Assembly (NCBI RefSeq): GCF_003002055.1
Contig: NZ_PVZF01000001.1
Location: 372,001-436,000 of the forward strand
Direction: 5' to 3'
DNA length: 64,000 bases
Source: Kineococcus rhizosphaerae
GTDB lineage: Bacteria; Actinomycetota; Actinomycetes; Actinomycetales; Kineococcaceae
Notes under the pieces: model-generated
Databases searched by the model: none
What the model was told of the DNA's origin: nothing
Seen by the model: only the letters and a program-made list of their open reading frames with translations
Position numbers and translations under genes: made by a program
Shown here: positions 8,831 through 17,179 of the stretch, piece after piece
How positions within the stretch are numbered: position 1 is the first letter of the stretch
Layout of the letters: every line of letters starts with the position of its first letter

Positions 8831-8869
8831 ACAGTGGTTTCTGACTACTTGGAGAAGTTACTTCACTGT
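8831..8869. promoter_or_regulatory. Candidate MarR operator between divergent genes
   Basis: Two nested inverted repeats sit in the divergent spacer: ACAGTG (8831-8836) with CACTGT (8864-8869), and TACTT-GGAG-AAGTTA around 8846-8860 (ACTT 8847-8850, AAGT 8855-8858). The area is AT-rich compared with its surroundings and should contain both promoters. A MarR dimer binding here could control both genes. This is inference from symmetry and position. Confidence 0.55.
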
Positions 8870-8884
8870 GGAGGAAGTCGCTCG

Positions 8885-9382
8885 ATGGAGACACCGCCGA
8901 CCGATCCGCTCACCGAGGCCTGGAGCCCCGCGCAGGTCGCGGTGATGGAAGGCCTGCAGGAGTGGCTGGTCGGCGCCACCGAACTGCACCACCACCTGGC
9001 CGGCTGGACGGGCCTGCCCACCTCGGACGCGAACGCGCTCGGTCAGGTGGTCTGGGCCGCCGAGAGCGGGACACCGCTGTCCCCGGCGCAGCTGTCGCGG
9101 CGGCTGGGGATGACGTCGGGGGCGACGACCGTCCTGCTCGACCGCCTCGAACGGGCCGGCTTCGTCGTGCGCAGTCGTGAGAGCACGGACCGGCGGCGGG
9201 TGACGGTGCGCCCGAGCACGAAGGGCCGGGAGGAGGCGCGGGCGTTCCTGGCGTTCGCCGGCACTGAGATCGCCGCGGCGACCCGTTCGAGCGACGAGCA
9301 GGAACTGCGCATGGTGATCGCCTTCCTGTCGCGCATGAGCGCCGCGGTGCGCGTGGCCAACGGCAGGTTGTCGAGCCGCTGA
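8885..9382 (+). CDS. MarR-family regulator
   Basis: A 165-residue protein with the MarR winged helix: LSPAQLSRRLGMTSGATTVLLDRLERAGFV as the recognition region and SRESTDRRRVTVRPS as the wing (conserved D-x-R-R). ATG 8885 follows GGAGGAAG. It is divergent from the FAD monooxygenase and probably represses it and itself. Confidence 0.9.
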   Translation: METPPTDPLTEAWSPAQVAVMEGLQEWLVGATELHHHLAGWTGLPTSDANALGQVVWAAESGTPLSPAQLSRRLGMTSGATTVLLDRLERAGFVVRSRESTDRRRVTVRPSTKGREEARAFLAFAGTEIAAATRSSDEQELRMVIAFLSRMSAAVRVANGRLSSR

Positions 9383-9384
9383 GG

Positions 9385-9401
9385 TGGTCCAGGGCGGACC
9401 A
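9385..9401 (+). terminator. Weak hairpin after marR-like gene
   Basis: TGGTCC (9385-9390), a 5-nt loop and GGACCA (9396-9401) lie immediately after the MarR stop. The stem is short and lacks a T-run, so support is low. Confidence 0.3.
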
Positions 9402-9647
9402 GGAACCGGGAGGACGTCGGCGAGCTGAGCGTGGCGGTGATAGCCGGGGAGGAGGAGCGGCATCGCGGACGGGGCGTCCCCGACCGGAGCGCTCCCTCAC
9501 CGTGGCCACCGGTTCCCGTTCCCACACGGTGCTCGCCACAGCACGTGTCCGCTGCGGGAAGGGACGGGCCGCAGCCCGACCCGGCCCAGCCCGCAGTGGT
9601 CGGTCCCCCTCCGGTGGAAGGGATCTCCCGATCGGCGCCGCGGCGGG

Positions 9648-9932
9648 TCAGCCCTTGGGGATGTGTTCGGCCGCGAACCCCTGCGCTGTCGGCGTGACCT
9701 GCCAGACGCGCACGTCGCGGCCTCCGCCGTCTGGTCCCTGCTTCTCGTGCACCAGCGCCTTGTCGTCCTCGACCCTCCCGAACCCGACGACGTCGTGCTC
9801 GTGAGGTCCGTGGCTGGCGTGGAAGGAGGTCTCGCCTTCGAAGTCCTCGAGCTCGGCCGCGGGACGTCCGCGCACCTCGTCGACGGAGTACTCCCGGCCC
9901 GACACGACCGGTTCTTCGCGCAACTCGCCCAT
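9648..9932 (-). CDS. Hypothetical acidic/His-rich small protein
   Basis: A 94-residue protein containing HASHGPHEHDVVGFGRVEDD and a C-terminal VTPTAQGFAAEHIPKG. The His cluster might bind a metal but no family is recognised. The start ATG 9932 has GGGAG about 10 nt upstream, and GC3 bias is strong in this frame, which supports it being coding. It is isolated, with spacers of 265 and 340 nt on either side. Confidence 0.5.
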   Translation of the reverse strand: MGELREEPVVSGREYSVDEVRGRPAAELEDFEGETSFHASHGPHEHDVVGFGRVEDDKALVHEKQGPDGGGRDVRVWQVTPTAQGFAAEHIPKG

Positions 9933-10272
9933 GGTCTTGAGCTCCCGCCGTGGGTGGTGACCCCCGGTGTTCCGGCGGTCCTCTGCAGTGTGCCCTGCAA
10001 CGCCGCTGAGCGGTACCCCACCGGCTGCGACGTGCAGGAGTGACCTGACGGATCGGTGGACGCCGGACGGCTGGAGGGAGAACGGCAGAGGCAGCCGCTC
10101 ATGGCATCGGGGTGCACGAGGTCGGCGGGACAGCGGGTGGTGGCGGTCGACGTGCCGCCGGGAGGGTCTGCACGCGCGACCTCACCACCGCTGCGGACGG
10201 GACGAGAGACCGGACCGGAGCGGCGGTCGGCCCGGCACTGTCGGGGTGCCGGGACGACCGCGCGGGCTGGCG
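9933..10272. other. 340-nt spacer, nothing recognised
   Basis: No gene is supported here. It contains the upstream region of the 94-residue minus-strand gene and the 3' flank of the ferritin-like gene. Short frames are Arg/Gly-rich and match nothing. Confidence 0.4.
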
Positions 10273-11250
10273 TCAGTGCGCGTCGGAGGAGCGGATGTCG
10301 CCGTTCACGCCCTGGGGGAAGAACCCGCCCTTGTTCGTCTTGCCCGGGTTGAGGAAGACGACGTTGAGCACCTGACCGAAGGTCCGCGAGTAGGCCACGC
10401 CGTTCGCGTCGCCCGGGGCGACGATGGTGCTCCCGTTCGGGCCGTCGACGCCCTGGTCGAGGTCGGTGGGTCCGTCCAGGGAGTCACGGGCGTTCGAGAT
10501 GGCGTCGGCCGCGGGGCCCTGACCCCGCGCCACGAGCGTGGTCCGGATGGTCGCGGCGTGGTAGGCCTCGAACGCCAGGATGCCGGCCGCGGCGTCGAGG
10601 TAGGTCTTGTTGCTGATGAGCGGCGCTGCTCCCTTGTAGGCGGTGACGCCGACGTCCTCGAACAGGAACGCGCCGAGCAGGAAGCTGCTCTCGTCGGCGA
10701 AGGGGTTGAACTTCTGGCCGGGTTTGACGAGACCCGCCGCCGTCGCGGCGGCGGTGAAGGAACCCACGAGGTCGATGGTGGGTCGCGCCACCTTCACGGT
10801 GCCCAGCGCGGCGCGCAGGAACTTCACGTGGGCGACCTCGTCGCGGGCGATGTCCTCCGCGATCTTGCGGATCGACGGAGTGGCGAAGCGGACCTTCGCC
10901 CCACCGTTCACGGCACCGGTGTTGTAGTTGCCGTCGATGTCACCGGCCGCGAGGCCGTGACCGAACGCGGCCCAGGAGTAGAACTCCGCCTCGAGGTACT
11001 CGAGGTTCAGGGCGAAGTTCAAGATGGTGGCGTCCGAGATGAGTTCACCGTTGGCCGTCTGGCCGTTCGGCTGGGCCGAGCTGGGCGGGTTGCTGTCGGC
11101 GAAGGCGGACGAGGCACCGCCGGTGCCCACGGCGGCGGCCCCCGCGACGCCGAGTCCGGCCAGGCCGGCGGTGCGCAGGAAGTTGCGACGGTCGCTGTCG
11201 GTCTCGGCACTGCGATCGATCATGGTCTTGACAAGCTTGTTTCCGAACAC
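10273..11250 (-). CDS. Tat-exported ferritin-like (desiccation-related type) protein
   Basis: A 325-residue secreted protein. Residues 14-45 form a Tat signal (DRRNFLRTAGLAGLGVAGAA, ending ASSAFA). The mature part is a ferritin-like four-helix domain with LEYLEAEFYSWAAFG and EDIARDEVAHVKFLRAAL, whose Glu and E..H residues are typical di-iron ligands, and a second E..H pair in LAFEAYHAA. It resembles the Ferritin_2 / plant PCC13-62 desiccation-related family. GTG 11250 is chosen for the strong GGAGGAACC just upstream. Export as a folded metalloprotein to the cell envelope is inferred from the twin arginine. Its upstream spacer is unusually AT-rich. Confidence 0.88.
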   Translation of the reverse strand: MFGNKLVKTMIDRSAETDSDRRNFLRTAGLAGLGVAGAAAVGTGGASSAFADSNPPSSAQPNGQTANGELISDATILNFALNLEYLEAEFYSWAAFGHGLAAGDIDGNYNTGAVNGGAKVRFATPSIRKIAEDIARDEVAHVKFLRAALGTVKVARPTIDLVGSFTAAATAAGLVKPGQKFNPFADESSFLLGAFLFEDVGVTAYKGAAPLISNKTYLDAAAGILAFEAYHAATIRTTLVARGQGPAADAISNARDSLDGPTDLDQGVDGPNGSTIVAPGDANGVAYSRTFGQVLNVVFLNPGKTNKGGFFPQGVNGDIRSSDAH

Positions 11251-11653
11251 GGTTCCTCCGTCAATCGGGTGGGTCGCGTGAGCTCGGTCGTGGTGTCTCG
11301 TCGTGGCGGCACCGGACCGTCGTGTCGGCCGGCCTCGTGCGCCGGTCGAGGAACGTTCGACGCACTGGGCCGAATGGATTGCCCACCGGTGGAAGTTCAT
11401 GCGGTTGAGCAGAAAAAACTACACTCCGTGTTTGATTATGACTGATTGTCGATACGACCTCGGTGGCGCGGCGTTCGAATACCTCGAGGTTCTCGACCGG
11501 CACGGTTCGAGCTGGACATGCCCGCTCAGTGGGGACCCCTGCCCGCTGGTCCGCACGACCGGGAAGTCGTCGACATCCTGGTTCGTACCTCGAACGCGTG
11601 CAGGACGCGGGGACTGGTTCGGTTCCGCTCGGTCCCGTGCAGGTGCGGGCGTC
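11251..11653. other. Spacer with an AT-rich promoter-like segment
   Basis: About 400 nt without a supported gene. Bases 11409-11458 are strikingly AT-rich (A-runs and TTTGATTATGACTGATTG), unlike the flanks. This is a plausible promoter for the ferritin-like gene on the minus strand; CATAAT on that strand is a possible -10. The left part abuts the broken SRAP gene. Confidence 0.45.
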
Positions 11654-12070
11654 TCAAGTGGCCGGGGTCAGCAGGTCCGGGCTGTTGTTCGGGGGGGGAT
11701 TCGACCGCGGTGGACACCTCGTAGGTGGGCGATCTCGGCTCGGGCAGGGCGTCGAGGACCTGTTGGACGAGATCGAGGTCGGTGAGGGTGGGGTCCGGCC
11801 AGTGGTCGTGCATGTCGGGGGGGGCACGATGGCGGGGGAGCGGTCGTGGATGCGGCCCCGGGTGTCGCTGGTCCGGGTGGTCAGGACGGTGGACGTCCAC
11901 AGCCAGCGGTCGGGGTCGTCTTCGTCCTCGGCGGGATGGGGCCACAGCTCGTAGAGGCCGGCGAAGGCTAGGACGTCGTCGTGCGGAACCCGTTCGAGGA
12001 CGACGCGGGCGTCCTGGGTGGGGGCGACGTCGTAGGAGGACGGCAGCGGGTCGCCGACGAGGAGGTGACG
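11654..12070 (-). pseudogene. Broken SOS-response-associated peptidase (SRAP/YedK/HMCES) gene
   Basis: Conceptual translation on the minus strand gives VGDPLPSSYDVAPTQDARVV, LAFAGLYELWPHPAEDEDDP, RWLWTSTVLTTRTSDT and RGRIHDRSPAIVPP, then after a frame change DMHDHW and EPRSPTYEVSTAV, then after another NNSPDLLTPAT and a stop at 11654. All are hallmark blocks of SRAP proteins, which crosslink to abasic sites in ssDNA. Missing are the N-terminal MCGRYA block with catalytic Cys2 and about 80 central residues, including the NAR and DGYYEW blocks. Both frame changes fall in 8-nt poly-C tracts (11817-11824 and 11691-11698). It is clearly a remnant. Confidence 0.82.
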
Positions 12071-12103
12071 TCGTTCCGGCCTCCCCGCCGGCTCTCACCA
12101 CCC

Positions 12104-12766
12104 CTACGAGCGGTCCTGCGGCACACCGCCGGTGAAGCCTCGGCGGCGCAGTTCGTCGAGGATGCGCCGGGCGTTGTCGGCCGGTGCCGTCCGGGTGGTG
12201 TCGACGTGGACGACCTCGGCCGGCGGTGGCTGGTACAGGTCCGTGGTCAGGGTGTACCGGCGGTAGCCCTCCGGGTCCGCTCCCTTCCGCAGAGCAACCC
12301 GGTCGGGGTTGTCGATCCGGCTCACCTGCTCGTCGATCTGGCAGGTGAGCATCACCGCGAGGAACAGCGAGCCCCGGCGTCGCGCGAGGGACCGGTAGAC
12401 GTCGTAGTCCGCCGCTGCGGTCGGGCCGTCCTCGATGACGTTGGTGAAGACGTAGCTGGTGGTGGCAGGGGCGAGGTCCTCGATGGTGCGGACGACGGCG
12501 TCCCGGATGGGGACGACGTAGTCCCAGATCGCCGCGGGGAGGGGTTCGACGCCGTCCCACCGGAAGAGTTCGAGCACGGGGCGGTGGATCAGGGCGTTGT
12601 CGACCAGGACACCGTCGATCTGCTGGGCGAGGTGGCCTCCGACGGTCCGTTTGCCCATGCCGGGGTAGCCGAGCACGAAGACGACGCAGGTGTCGAAGGT
12701 GCCGGCGGTCGGGCCGGCGGCGGAGGCCTGACCGCTCGGGGGCGGGGGTGTGGAAGGAGGGTTCAC
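12104..12766 (-). CDS. P-loop kinase-like ATP-binding protein
   Basis: A 220-residue protein with Walker A FVLGYPGMGKRTVGGHLAQQ near residues 25-45, then alternating strands such as GVLVDNALIHRP, SYVFTNVIEDGP and GSLFLAVMLTC. The fold resembles shikimate/gluconate-kinase-like small-molecule kinases, but the substrate is unknown. GTG 12766 is chosen because AGGAAG lies about 9 nt upstream; an in-frame GTG at 12808 would add a Ser/Pro stretch. Its 3' end is 34 nt from the broken SRAP gene. Confidence 0.75.
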   Translation of the reverse strand: MNPPSTPPPPSGQASAAGPTAGTFDTCVVFVLGYPGMGKRTVGGHLAQQIDGVLVDNALIHRPVLELFRWDGVEPLPAAIWDYVVPIRDAVVRTIEDLAPATTSYVFTNVIEDGPTAAADYDVYRSLARRRGSLFLAVMLTCQIDEQVSRIDNPDRVALRKGADPEGYRRYTLTTDLYQPPPAEVVHVDTTRTAPADNARRILDELRRRGFTGGVPQDRS

Positions 12767-13312
12767 GGGGCTGCTTCCTGCTGGAGGGCTCGAGGAGGAG
12801 CCGGCCACCTCGTGGTGGTCGGCGTCTGACCGCCCGGCGTCGGGCGGCTGTCCTCAGCGGGTGCGCGCGGCGGGGAAGCATTCCACGGATCGAACGTAGC
12901 GGGTTCTCTTCACCTGGTCAGCCCCTGCGACGAGGCCACCGGGCCACGACCGACCGGGTGGCAGGTCCCGTCGGAACCCCGCCGGGTGCACCTGCGCTGC
13001 GTCACGACGGGGAGTGCGACTGTTCCACGCGTCCCCGTCCGGTTCCGCCGGTGAGGAGACCCTCGCGTACCTGCGGCGGAACTCCGTCGCCCTTCGGCCA
13101 GGACTTCTCGCACGTGCGGGCACTTACCGGTACACCGTGTCCTGGAGTCGCCCTGCAAGTACCAGGACCCGACGGCACGGGTGGTGGCGTCCGGGGACGT
13201 GGTCGTGCCCCAGGACCTCAGCGTCTCGGGCCGACCGGGACGTGCGAGGGGGTGGAACACCTGCAGCCCCGCCCGTTTTCGGCGCGCACGAGTTCGTGCT
13301 CCGAGATGCGGG
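12767..13312. other. 546-nt spacer, no supported gene
   Basis: Frames on both strands have mixed, low-quality composition (many Arg, Ser and Thr) and less consistent third-position GC than real neighbours. This could be decayed coding DNA, but no domain could be recognised. Confidence 0.35.
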
Positions 13313-13903
13313 TCAGGCCGTGCTGCTCAGCAGGTACCGCTCGTCGGTGATGTCCTTGCCCCAGTAGGACGCCTCGGGCAGCATCCGCACCTGCACCTGT
13401 TCACGGTGCCGGCGGACGAGGGCCTCGCCGTCGGCCGCGCTCACCCCGGCGCCGGTGGACCAGCGGCCTTCCACCAGCAGCAGCCGCCCGCCGGGGGCGA
13501 GCAGCCTGGTCCAGGTGCCGAGCACCTCACCGGGGTCCTCGAACGCCCACAGGACGTGACGGGCCAGGACGACGTCCACCGAGCCGTCCTCCACGGGCGG
13601 GGCGGCGGCGTCGGCGACGCTGAAGCGGGCCGGGACACCGGCCGCGGCGGCTTTGGCGCGGGCGGCGTCGATCATCCGCGGTGACAGGTCGACGCCGTGG
13701 GCGTCGTGGCCGACCCCGGCCAGCAGCACGGACAGGCTGCCGGTGCCGCAGCCGAGGTCGGCCACCCGTGCTGCCGGTGGCACGAGCGGGAGCAGGAGGT
13801 CGGCCCACGCCTGCCGCACCGCCGGGTCGCGCAGGCCGTGGTCGGCTTCGTCGTCGAAGGTGGCCGCCTGCTCGTCCCAGTACCGGCGGGTCTCATCGCT
13901 CAT
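13313..13903 (-). CDS. Class I SAM-dependent methyltransferase
   Basis: A 196-residue protein with MSDETRRYWDEQAATFDDEA (typical N-cap), motif I RVADLGCGTGSLSVLLAGVG, HGVDLSPRMIDAARAKA (post-I Asp) and DVVLARHVLWAFEDPGEVL. It is compact and similar to Methyltransf_11/25 proteins that act on small molecules. The substrate is unknown. It belongs to a loose group of modifying enzymes between 12 and 18 kb. Confidence 0.88.
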   Translation of the reverse strand: MSDETRRYWDEQAATFDDEADHGLRDPAVRQAWADLLLPLVPPAARVADLGCGTGSLSVLLAGVGHDAHGVDLSPRMIDAARAKAAAAGVPARFSVADAAAPPVEDGSVDVVLARHVLWAFEDPGEVLGTWTRLLAPGGRLLLVEGRWSTGAGVSAADGEALVRRHREQVQVRMLPEASYWGKDITDERYLLSSTA

Positions 13904-14051
13904 CGCGGCAGTCTGTCGGAAGGCACCGACACCGCTGTCGCGTCGATCGGTGCGGACCGGTGGGACCGGAACTCGCTCACGGCGGGGGAACGGGCCGTCC
14001 GGACCAGCCTCGTCCGGCAGGATGGGTGGGCGTACCCGTCGCGGGACGGGG

Positions 14052-14828
14052 TCAGGGATCCAGCAGGTGCCGGTGGGTCTGGCTCCAGCGGATCCGCTCC
14101 GCCAGCTCCTCGAGGTGGCCCTCGCGCACCCACCGCTGCTGCGGCTGCACCCCGCGCCGGGCCAGCTCGGCGACCGCGTCGATGGTGCGCTGCTGGCGGG
14201 CGATGACCGCGTCGACCAGGACCTGGACGGCTGGCGGTTCGTCCCAGCCGTACGCCTGCAGGAACCGACGCAGCCGCCGGGGCCGGTCCGGTGGTGCGGT
14301 GAACCCGTGCCAGCGCACGGCCTGCTCGTCGCTGCGGAAGGGTACGAGGTGCTCCAGGGCGTAGGCGACGTCGTCGATCGCGGGACCGGGGTGGGCGAAG
14401 TCCCAGTCGAACAGTCCGGCGGCCCGACCGTTGCGCCACGCCATGTTCCACGGGCCGGGGTCGCCGTGGCAGACGACGTCCGCGGGTGTCGTCGCCGGAG
14501 CGCCCCAGGTGGCGTCCGGTGCGGGGAGGTGGTCACGGCTGGCGTCGTGCACGGTGCGCAGGAGTCGCGCTGCGGAGACGAGCCCGGCCTCGCCGGCCTG
14601 GTGCGGCCAGCAGTCCGCACCTGCCTGCCCCGGCAGGAAGGTGACGGTCTCGGTGCCGCCGTCGATGCCGACCGGCCGGGGGACCAGGTCCGGTAGGCGG
14701 TCGTGCAGGTGGACGAGCAGCCGGTGCACGGTCGAGGTCCACGGTTGCACCGGCCGGTGCACGAGGCCGTCACGCACCTCGACACCCCGGTCATCGGCTC
14801 CGGTCACCGGCTCACTGTGACGCAGCAC
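14052..14828 (-). CDS. Aminoglycoside-phosphotransferase-family protein
   Basis: A 258-residue protein with the APH/choline-kinase active-site motif VVCHGDPGPWNMAW (Brenner motif HxDxxxxN) and the metal-binding LFDWDFAHPGPAIDDVAYAL. N-lobe features are weak, and the nucleotide loop is not obvious. The substrate may be an aminoglycoside, macrolide, amino alcohol or sugar. GTG 14828 is a choice; GTG 14807 is also possible, and neither has a convincing ribosome binding site. A nucleotidyltransferase gene runs divergently from 14912. Confidence 0.82.
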   Translation of the reverse strand: MLRHSEPVTGADDRGVEVRDGLVHRPVQPWTSTVHRLLVHLHDRLPDLVPRPVGIDGGTETVTFLPGQAGADCWPHQAGEAGLVSAARLLRTVHDASRDHLPAPDATWGAPATTPADVVCHGDPGPWNMAWRNGRAAGLFDWDFAHPGPAIDDVAYALEHLVPFRSDEQAVRWHGFTAPPDRPRRLRRFLQAYGWDEPPAVQVLVDAVIARQQRTIDAVAELARRGVQPQQRWVREGHLEELAERIRWSQTHRHLLDP

Positions 14829-14911
14829 CAAGGGTCCGCGCAGTCGACAGGACGACGCACGAGTCGGCGACGGATCGGGTGCGGAAGAAGACCGGTCACG
14901 GGAACGGCACC

Positions 14912-15595
14912 ATGACCGTCCGGGCGCCTCACAGCTCGACGGTGCGCCAGGCTGTCCTGGTGAGCGACGAGCTGGGGTCGTGGTCGCCGCTGGATCCCGA
15001 CGAGGTGGCCCGCCTGCTGCACGGTGCTGAGGTGCCCTGGTGGATCGCCGGTGGCTGGGCGATCGACCTGCACCTGGGACGACAGACCCGCCCGCACGAG
15101 GACGTCGACGTCCTGGTGCTGCGCCCGCACCTGCCCAGGCTGCGCGAGCAACTCGCCGGGTGGGACCTGCACGCCGCCGACCCACCCGGCACGTTGCGGC
15201 CCTGGCCGGTCGACGAGGAGTTGCCGCCCGGCGTGCACGACGTCTGGTGCCGACCCGCACCGGCCGCGGACTGGTGCCTGCAGCTGATGGTCGACGACCT
15301 CGCCGACGGCGCTGGTGGCGGTGAGGGGGAGTGGGTGTACCGGCGGGATCCACGGGTCCACCGTCCCTGGCGCACGCTGAGCGGTCCCGCCTCCGACGCG
15401 CAGCGGGCCGTCCTGGCCCCGGAGGTGCAGCTGTTCCACAAGAGCGCCGACCCGCGAACGAAGGACGAGGACGACTTCGCCCTCACAGTCGGGGAGTTGG
15501 ACGGCCCACGCCGTGCCTGGCTGATCGAGGCCCTCCAGCTGACCGACACCAGACACCCGTGGATCGGGCAGCTGCAGAGTGCCGCGTCGGTGTGA
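14912..15595 (+). CDS. Aminoglycoside/lincosamide-adenylyltransferase-like nucleotidyltransferase
   Basis: A 227-residue protein with WWIAGGWAIDLHLGRQTRPH followed by EDVDVLVLR near residues 43-72. This is the GGxA(I/L)D...H.D.D pattern of small nucleotidyltransferases such as LinB/ANT(2'')-like proteins. The rest includes LFHKSADPRTKDEDDFALT, which is usual in this subgroup. It could modify an antibiotic or an unknown metabolite; resistance is not shown by sequence alone. The start ATG 14912 is the first ATG; a later GTG near 14960 is possible. Confidence 0.82.
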   Translation: MTVRAPHSSTVRQAVLVSDELGSWSPLDPDEVARLLHGAEVPWWIAGGWAIDLHLGRQTRPHEDVDVLVLRPHLPRLREQLAGWDLHAADPPGTLRPWPVDEELPPGVHDVWCRPAPAADWCLQLMVDDLADGAGGGEGEWVYRRDPRVHRPWRTLSGPASDAQRAVLAPEVQLFHKSADPRTKDEDDFALTVGELDGPRRAWLIEALQLTDTRHPWIGQLQSAASV

Positions 15596-15679
15596 CCTCA
15601 CGGGCGAGGGCGTGATTCCGACCGTCGTGGCGGTCTGGACAGCTCGCTCCAGGCCGAGGCGCGCTGGTTGCATGCTGCC

Positions 15680-16432
15680 GTGACTGATCGAGACGTCGTC
15701 GCCGAGTGGGCGCGCCGGTTCTGCGAACCGACCGTGGGCTGGTCGTTCGCCGCCTTCGAGGGGAGCGTCAGCAGCCAGGACCCACCGTGGTCGTACAGCG
15801 ACCTGGCCCGCCGGCTCCTGCCTGCAGCCCGGTCGGCGTTGGACCTCGGGACCGGTGGGGGCGAGCAGCTCCTGGGCCTGGTCGACGTCCTGCCACCTGA
15901 CACGCACGCCACCGAGGGGTGGGCGCCGAACGTCACCATCGCTCGGGAGGCTCTGGCACCCGCGGGCATCGACGTCCGCGCGCACAGCGCGGAGCGGGGT
16001 GAGCAGTTGCCGTACCGGGCGGGCCGTTTCGACGTCGTGATGTCGCGGCACGCCGCCTACGACGCCACCGACGTCGCCCGGGTTCTGCGCCCTGGCGGGG
16101 TCTTCCTGACCCAGCAGGTCGACGGACGCAACCTGGCGGACCTGGCCGCCGTCTTCGGTACCGATCCGGCGTACCCCGACACGATGCTGCCCGTGTGCGC
16201 ACGAAAGGCCCAGGACGCCGGCCTGCGCGTCGAGAGGGCGCAGGAGTGGAGCGGGCCGATCCGGTTCGCGGACGTGGCCACGCTGCTGTCGTACCTGCGG
16301 ATGATGCCGTGGCAGCTTCCGGTGGACTTCACCGTTGAGCGGTACGCGTCGCAACTGCTGCAGCTCGAGCGGCGGGCTGAGCCACTGGTCTTCACCGAGG
16401 TCCGCTTCCTGCTGATCGCCCGACGCGACTGA
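15680..16432 (+). CDS. Class I SAM-dependent methyltransferase
   Basis: A 250-residue protein with motif I ARSALDLGTGGGEQLLGLVD, a post-I Glu (THATEGWAPNVTIAREAL), RFDVVMSRHAAYDATDVARV and LRPGGVFLTQQVDGRNLADL. This arrangement is found in many actinobacterial metabolite methyltransferases. GTG 15680 is chosen; a TTG four codons upstream is an alternative. It lies between the nucleotidyltransferase and the GrpB gene, all co-directional. Confidence 0.87.
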   Translation: MTDRDVVAEWARRFCEPTVGWSFAAFEGSVSSQDPPWSYSDLARRLLPAARSALDLGTGGGEQLLGLVDVLPPDTHATEGWAPNVTIAREALAPAGIDVRAHSAERGEQLPYRAGRFDVVMSRHAAYDATDVARVLRPGGVFLTQQVDGRNLADLAAVFGTDPAYPDTMLPVCARKAQDAGLRVERAQEWSGPIRFADVATLLSYLRMMPWQLPVDFTVERYASQLLQLERRAEPLVFTEVRFLLIARRD

Positions 16433-16453
16433 CGCGGCATCGGCCGGTGAGGT

Positions 16454-16498
16454 GCCGAGCCGCGAGACACCGAGCCACGAGACACCGGGCCGTGAGGC
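16454..16498 (+). repeat. Three imperfect 15-bp tandem units
   Basis: GCCGAGCCGCGAGAC, ACCGAGCCACGAGAC and ACCGGGCCGTGAGGC follow head to tail just before the GrpB promoter region. The degree of drift suggests an old slippage array; no function is evident. Confidence 0.75.
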
Positions 16499-16521
16499 GC
16501 CGGGATCGCTACCGTCACCTC

Positions 16522-17115
16522 GTGCCCGGACCTGCGGTGCTGCAGCCCTACGACCCCGACTGGCCGATCCGTGCAGCCCGGCTGCTCACCGCCGTGCAGC
16601 AGGTGCTGGCGCCGCTCGAGGTCGCCGAAGCCTTCGACCACATCGGCTCCACGTCGGTGCCCGGGCTGGCGGCCAAGGCCTACCTCGACCTGCAGGTGCT
16701 CGTCAGGGAGCTTCCCGAACCGAGCGTCGTCGACGACGCCCTCGCCGCGGCCGGTTTCGTTCCCGCGGTCGGCGCCCGCCCGGACTCCCCGGGGGTCCAC
16801 CGCGACATCCCGCGTGGTTCGCAGGTCGTGCCTGCCGGCGTGTGGCGCAAGCGCCTGTTCGTCCACGACATCGACGGGCCGGGAGCGGCGATCCTGCACG
16901 TGCGACTGAGCGCCTCGCCGTGGGGCAGGTACACGGTGTGGTTCCGCGACTGGCTGCGCGCCCACCCGCAAGCCCGGGACAGCTACGCCGACTTCAAGGC
17001 CACGGCTGCTGCCGAGCACGCCGGTGATGCCGACTTCGACGACTACACCCGCGCCAAGACCGCGTTCTTCGACCGGGTGCAGGAGGAGTTCGAGGCGTGG
17101 GGACGTCGGACGTGA
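16522..17115 (+). CDS. GrpB-family nucleotidyltransferase-like protein
   Basis: A 197-residue protein with FDHIGSTSVPGLAAKAYLDL (the GSTxxPGxxxKxxxD signature), HVRLSASPWGRYTVWFRDWL and a late AEFDDYTRAK-like segment (DADFDDYTRAKTAFF). GrpB/DUF4269-type proteins have a nucleotidyltransferase fold but no settled biochemical role. GTG 16522 is preceded at 6 nt by TACCGT (16510-16515) and no ribosome binding site, which points to leaderless expression. This fixes the start despite a longer open frame upstream. Confidence 0.85.
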   Translation: MPGPAVLQPYDPDWPIRAARLLTAVQQVLAPLEVAEAFDHIGSTSVPGLAAKAYLDLQVLVRELPEPSVVDDALAAAGFVPAVGARPDSPGVHRDIPRGSQVVPAGVWRKRLFVHDIDGPGAAILHVRLSASPWGRYTVWFRDWLRAHPQARDSYADFKATAAAEHAGDADFDDYTRAKTAFFDRVQEEFEAWGRRT

Positions 17116-17144
17116 GGTGGTCGCGTCATCAGGCCGAGTGCTGC

Positions 17145-17156
17145 GCAACGCGTTGC
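17145..17156. promoter_or_regulatory. 12-bp perfect palindrome in convergent spacer
   Basis: GCAACGCGTTGC reads identically on both strands. It lies in the 64-nt gap between the convergent GrpB and DUF3626 genes. It could be a protein-binding site, but the hairpin has no loop and no T-run, so it is unlikely to be a terminator. Confidence 0.4.
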
Positions 17157-17179
17157 ACGAAAAGAACGTCGTCCGGTGG

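Noticed and set aside
17145-17156. Terminator between GrpB and DUF3626 genes
   Set aside because: The palindrome has no loop and no following T-run; more likely a binding site or chance.
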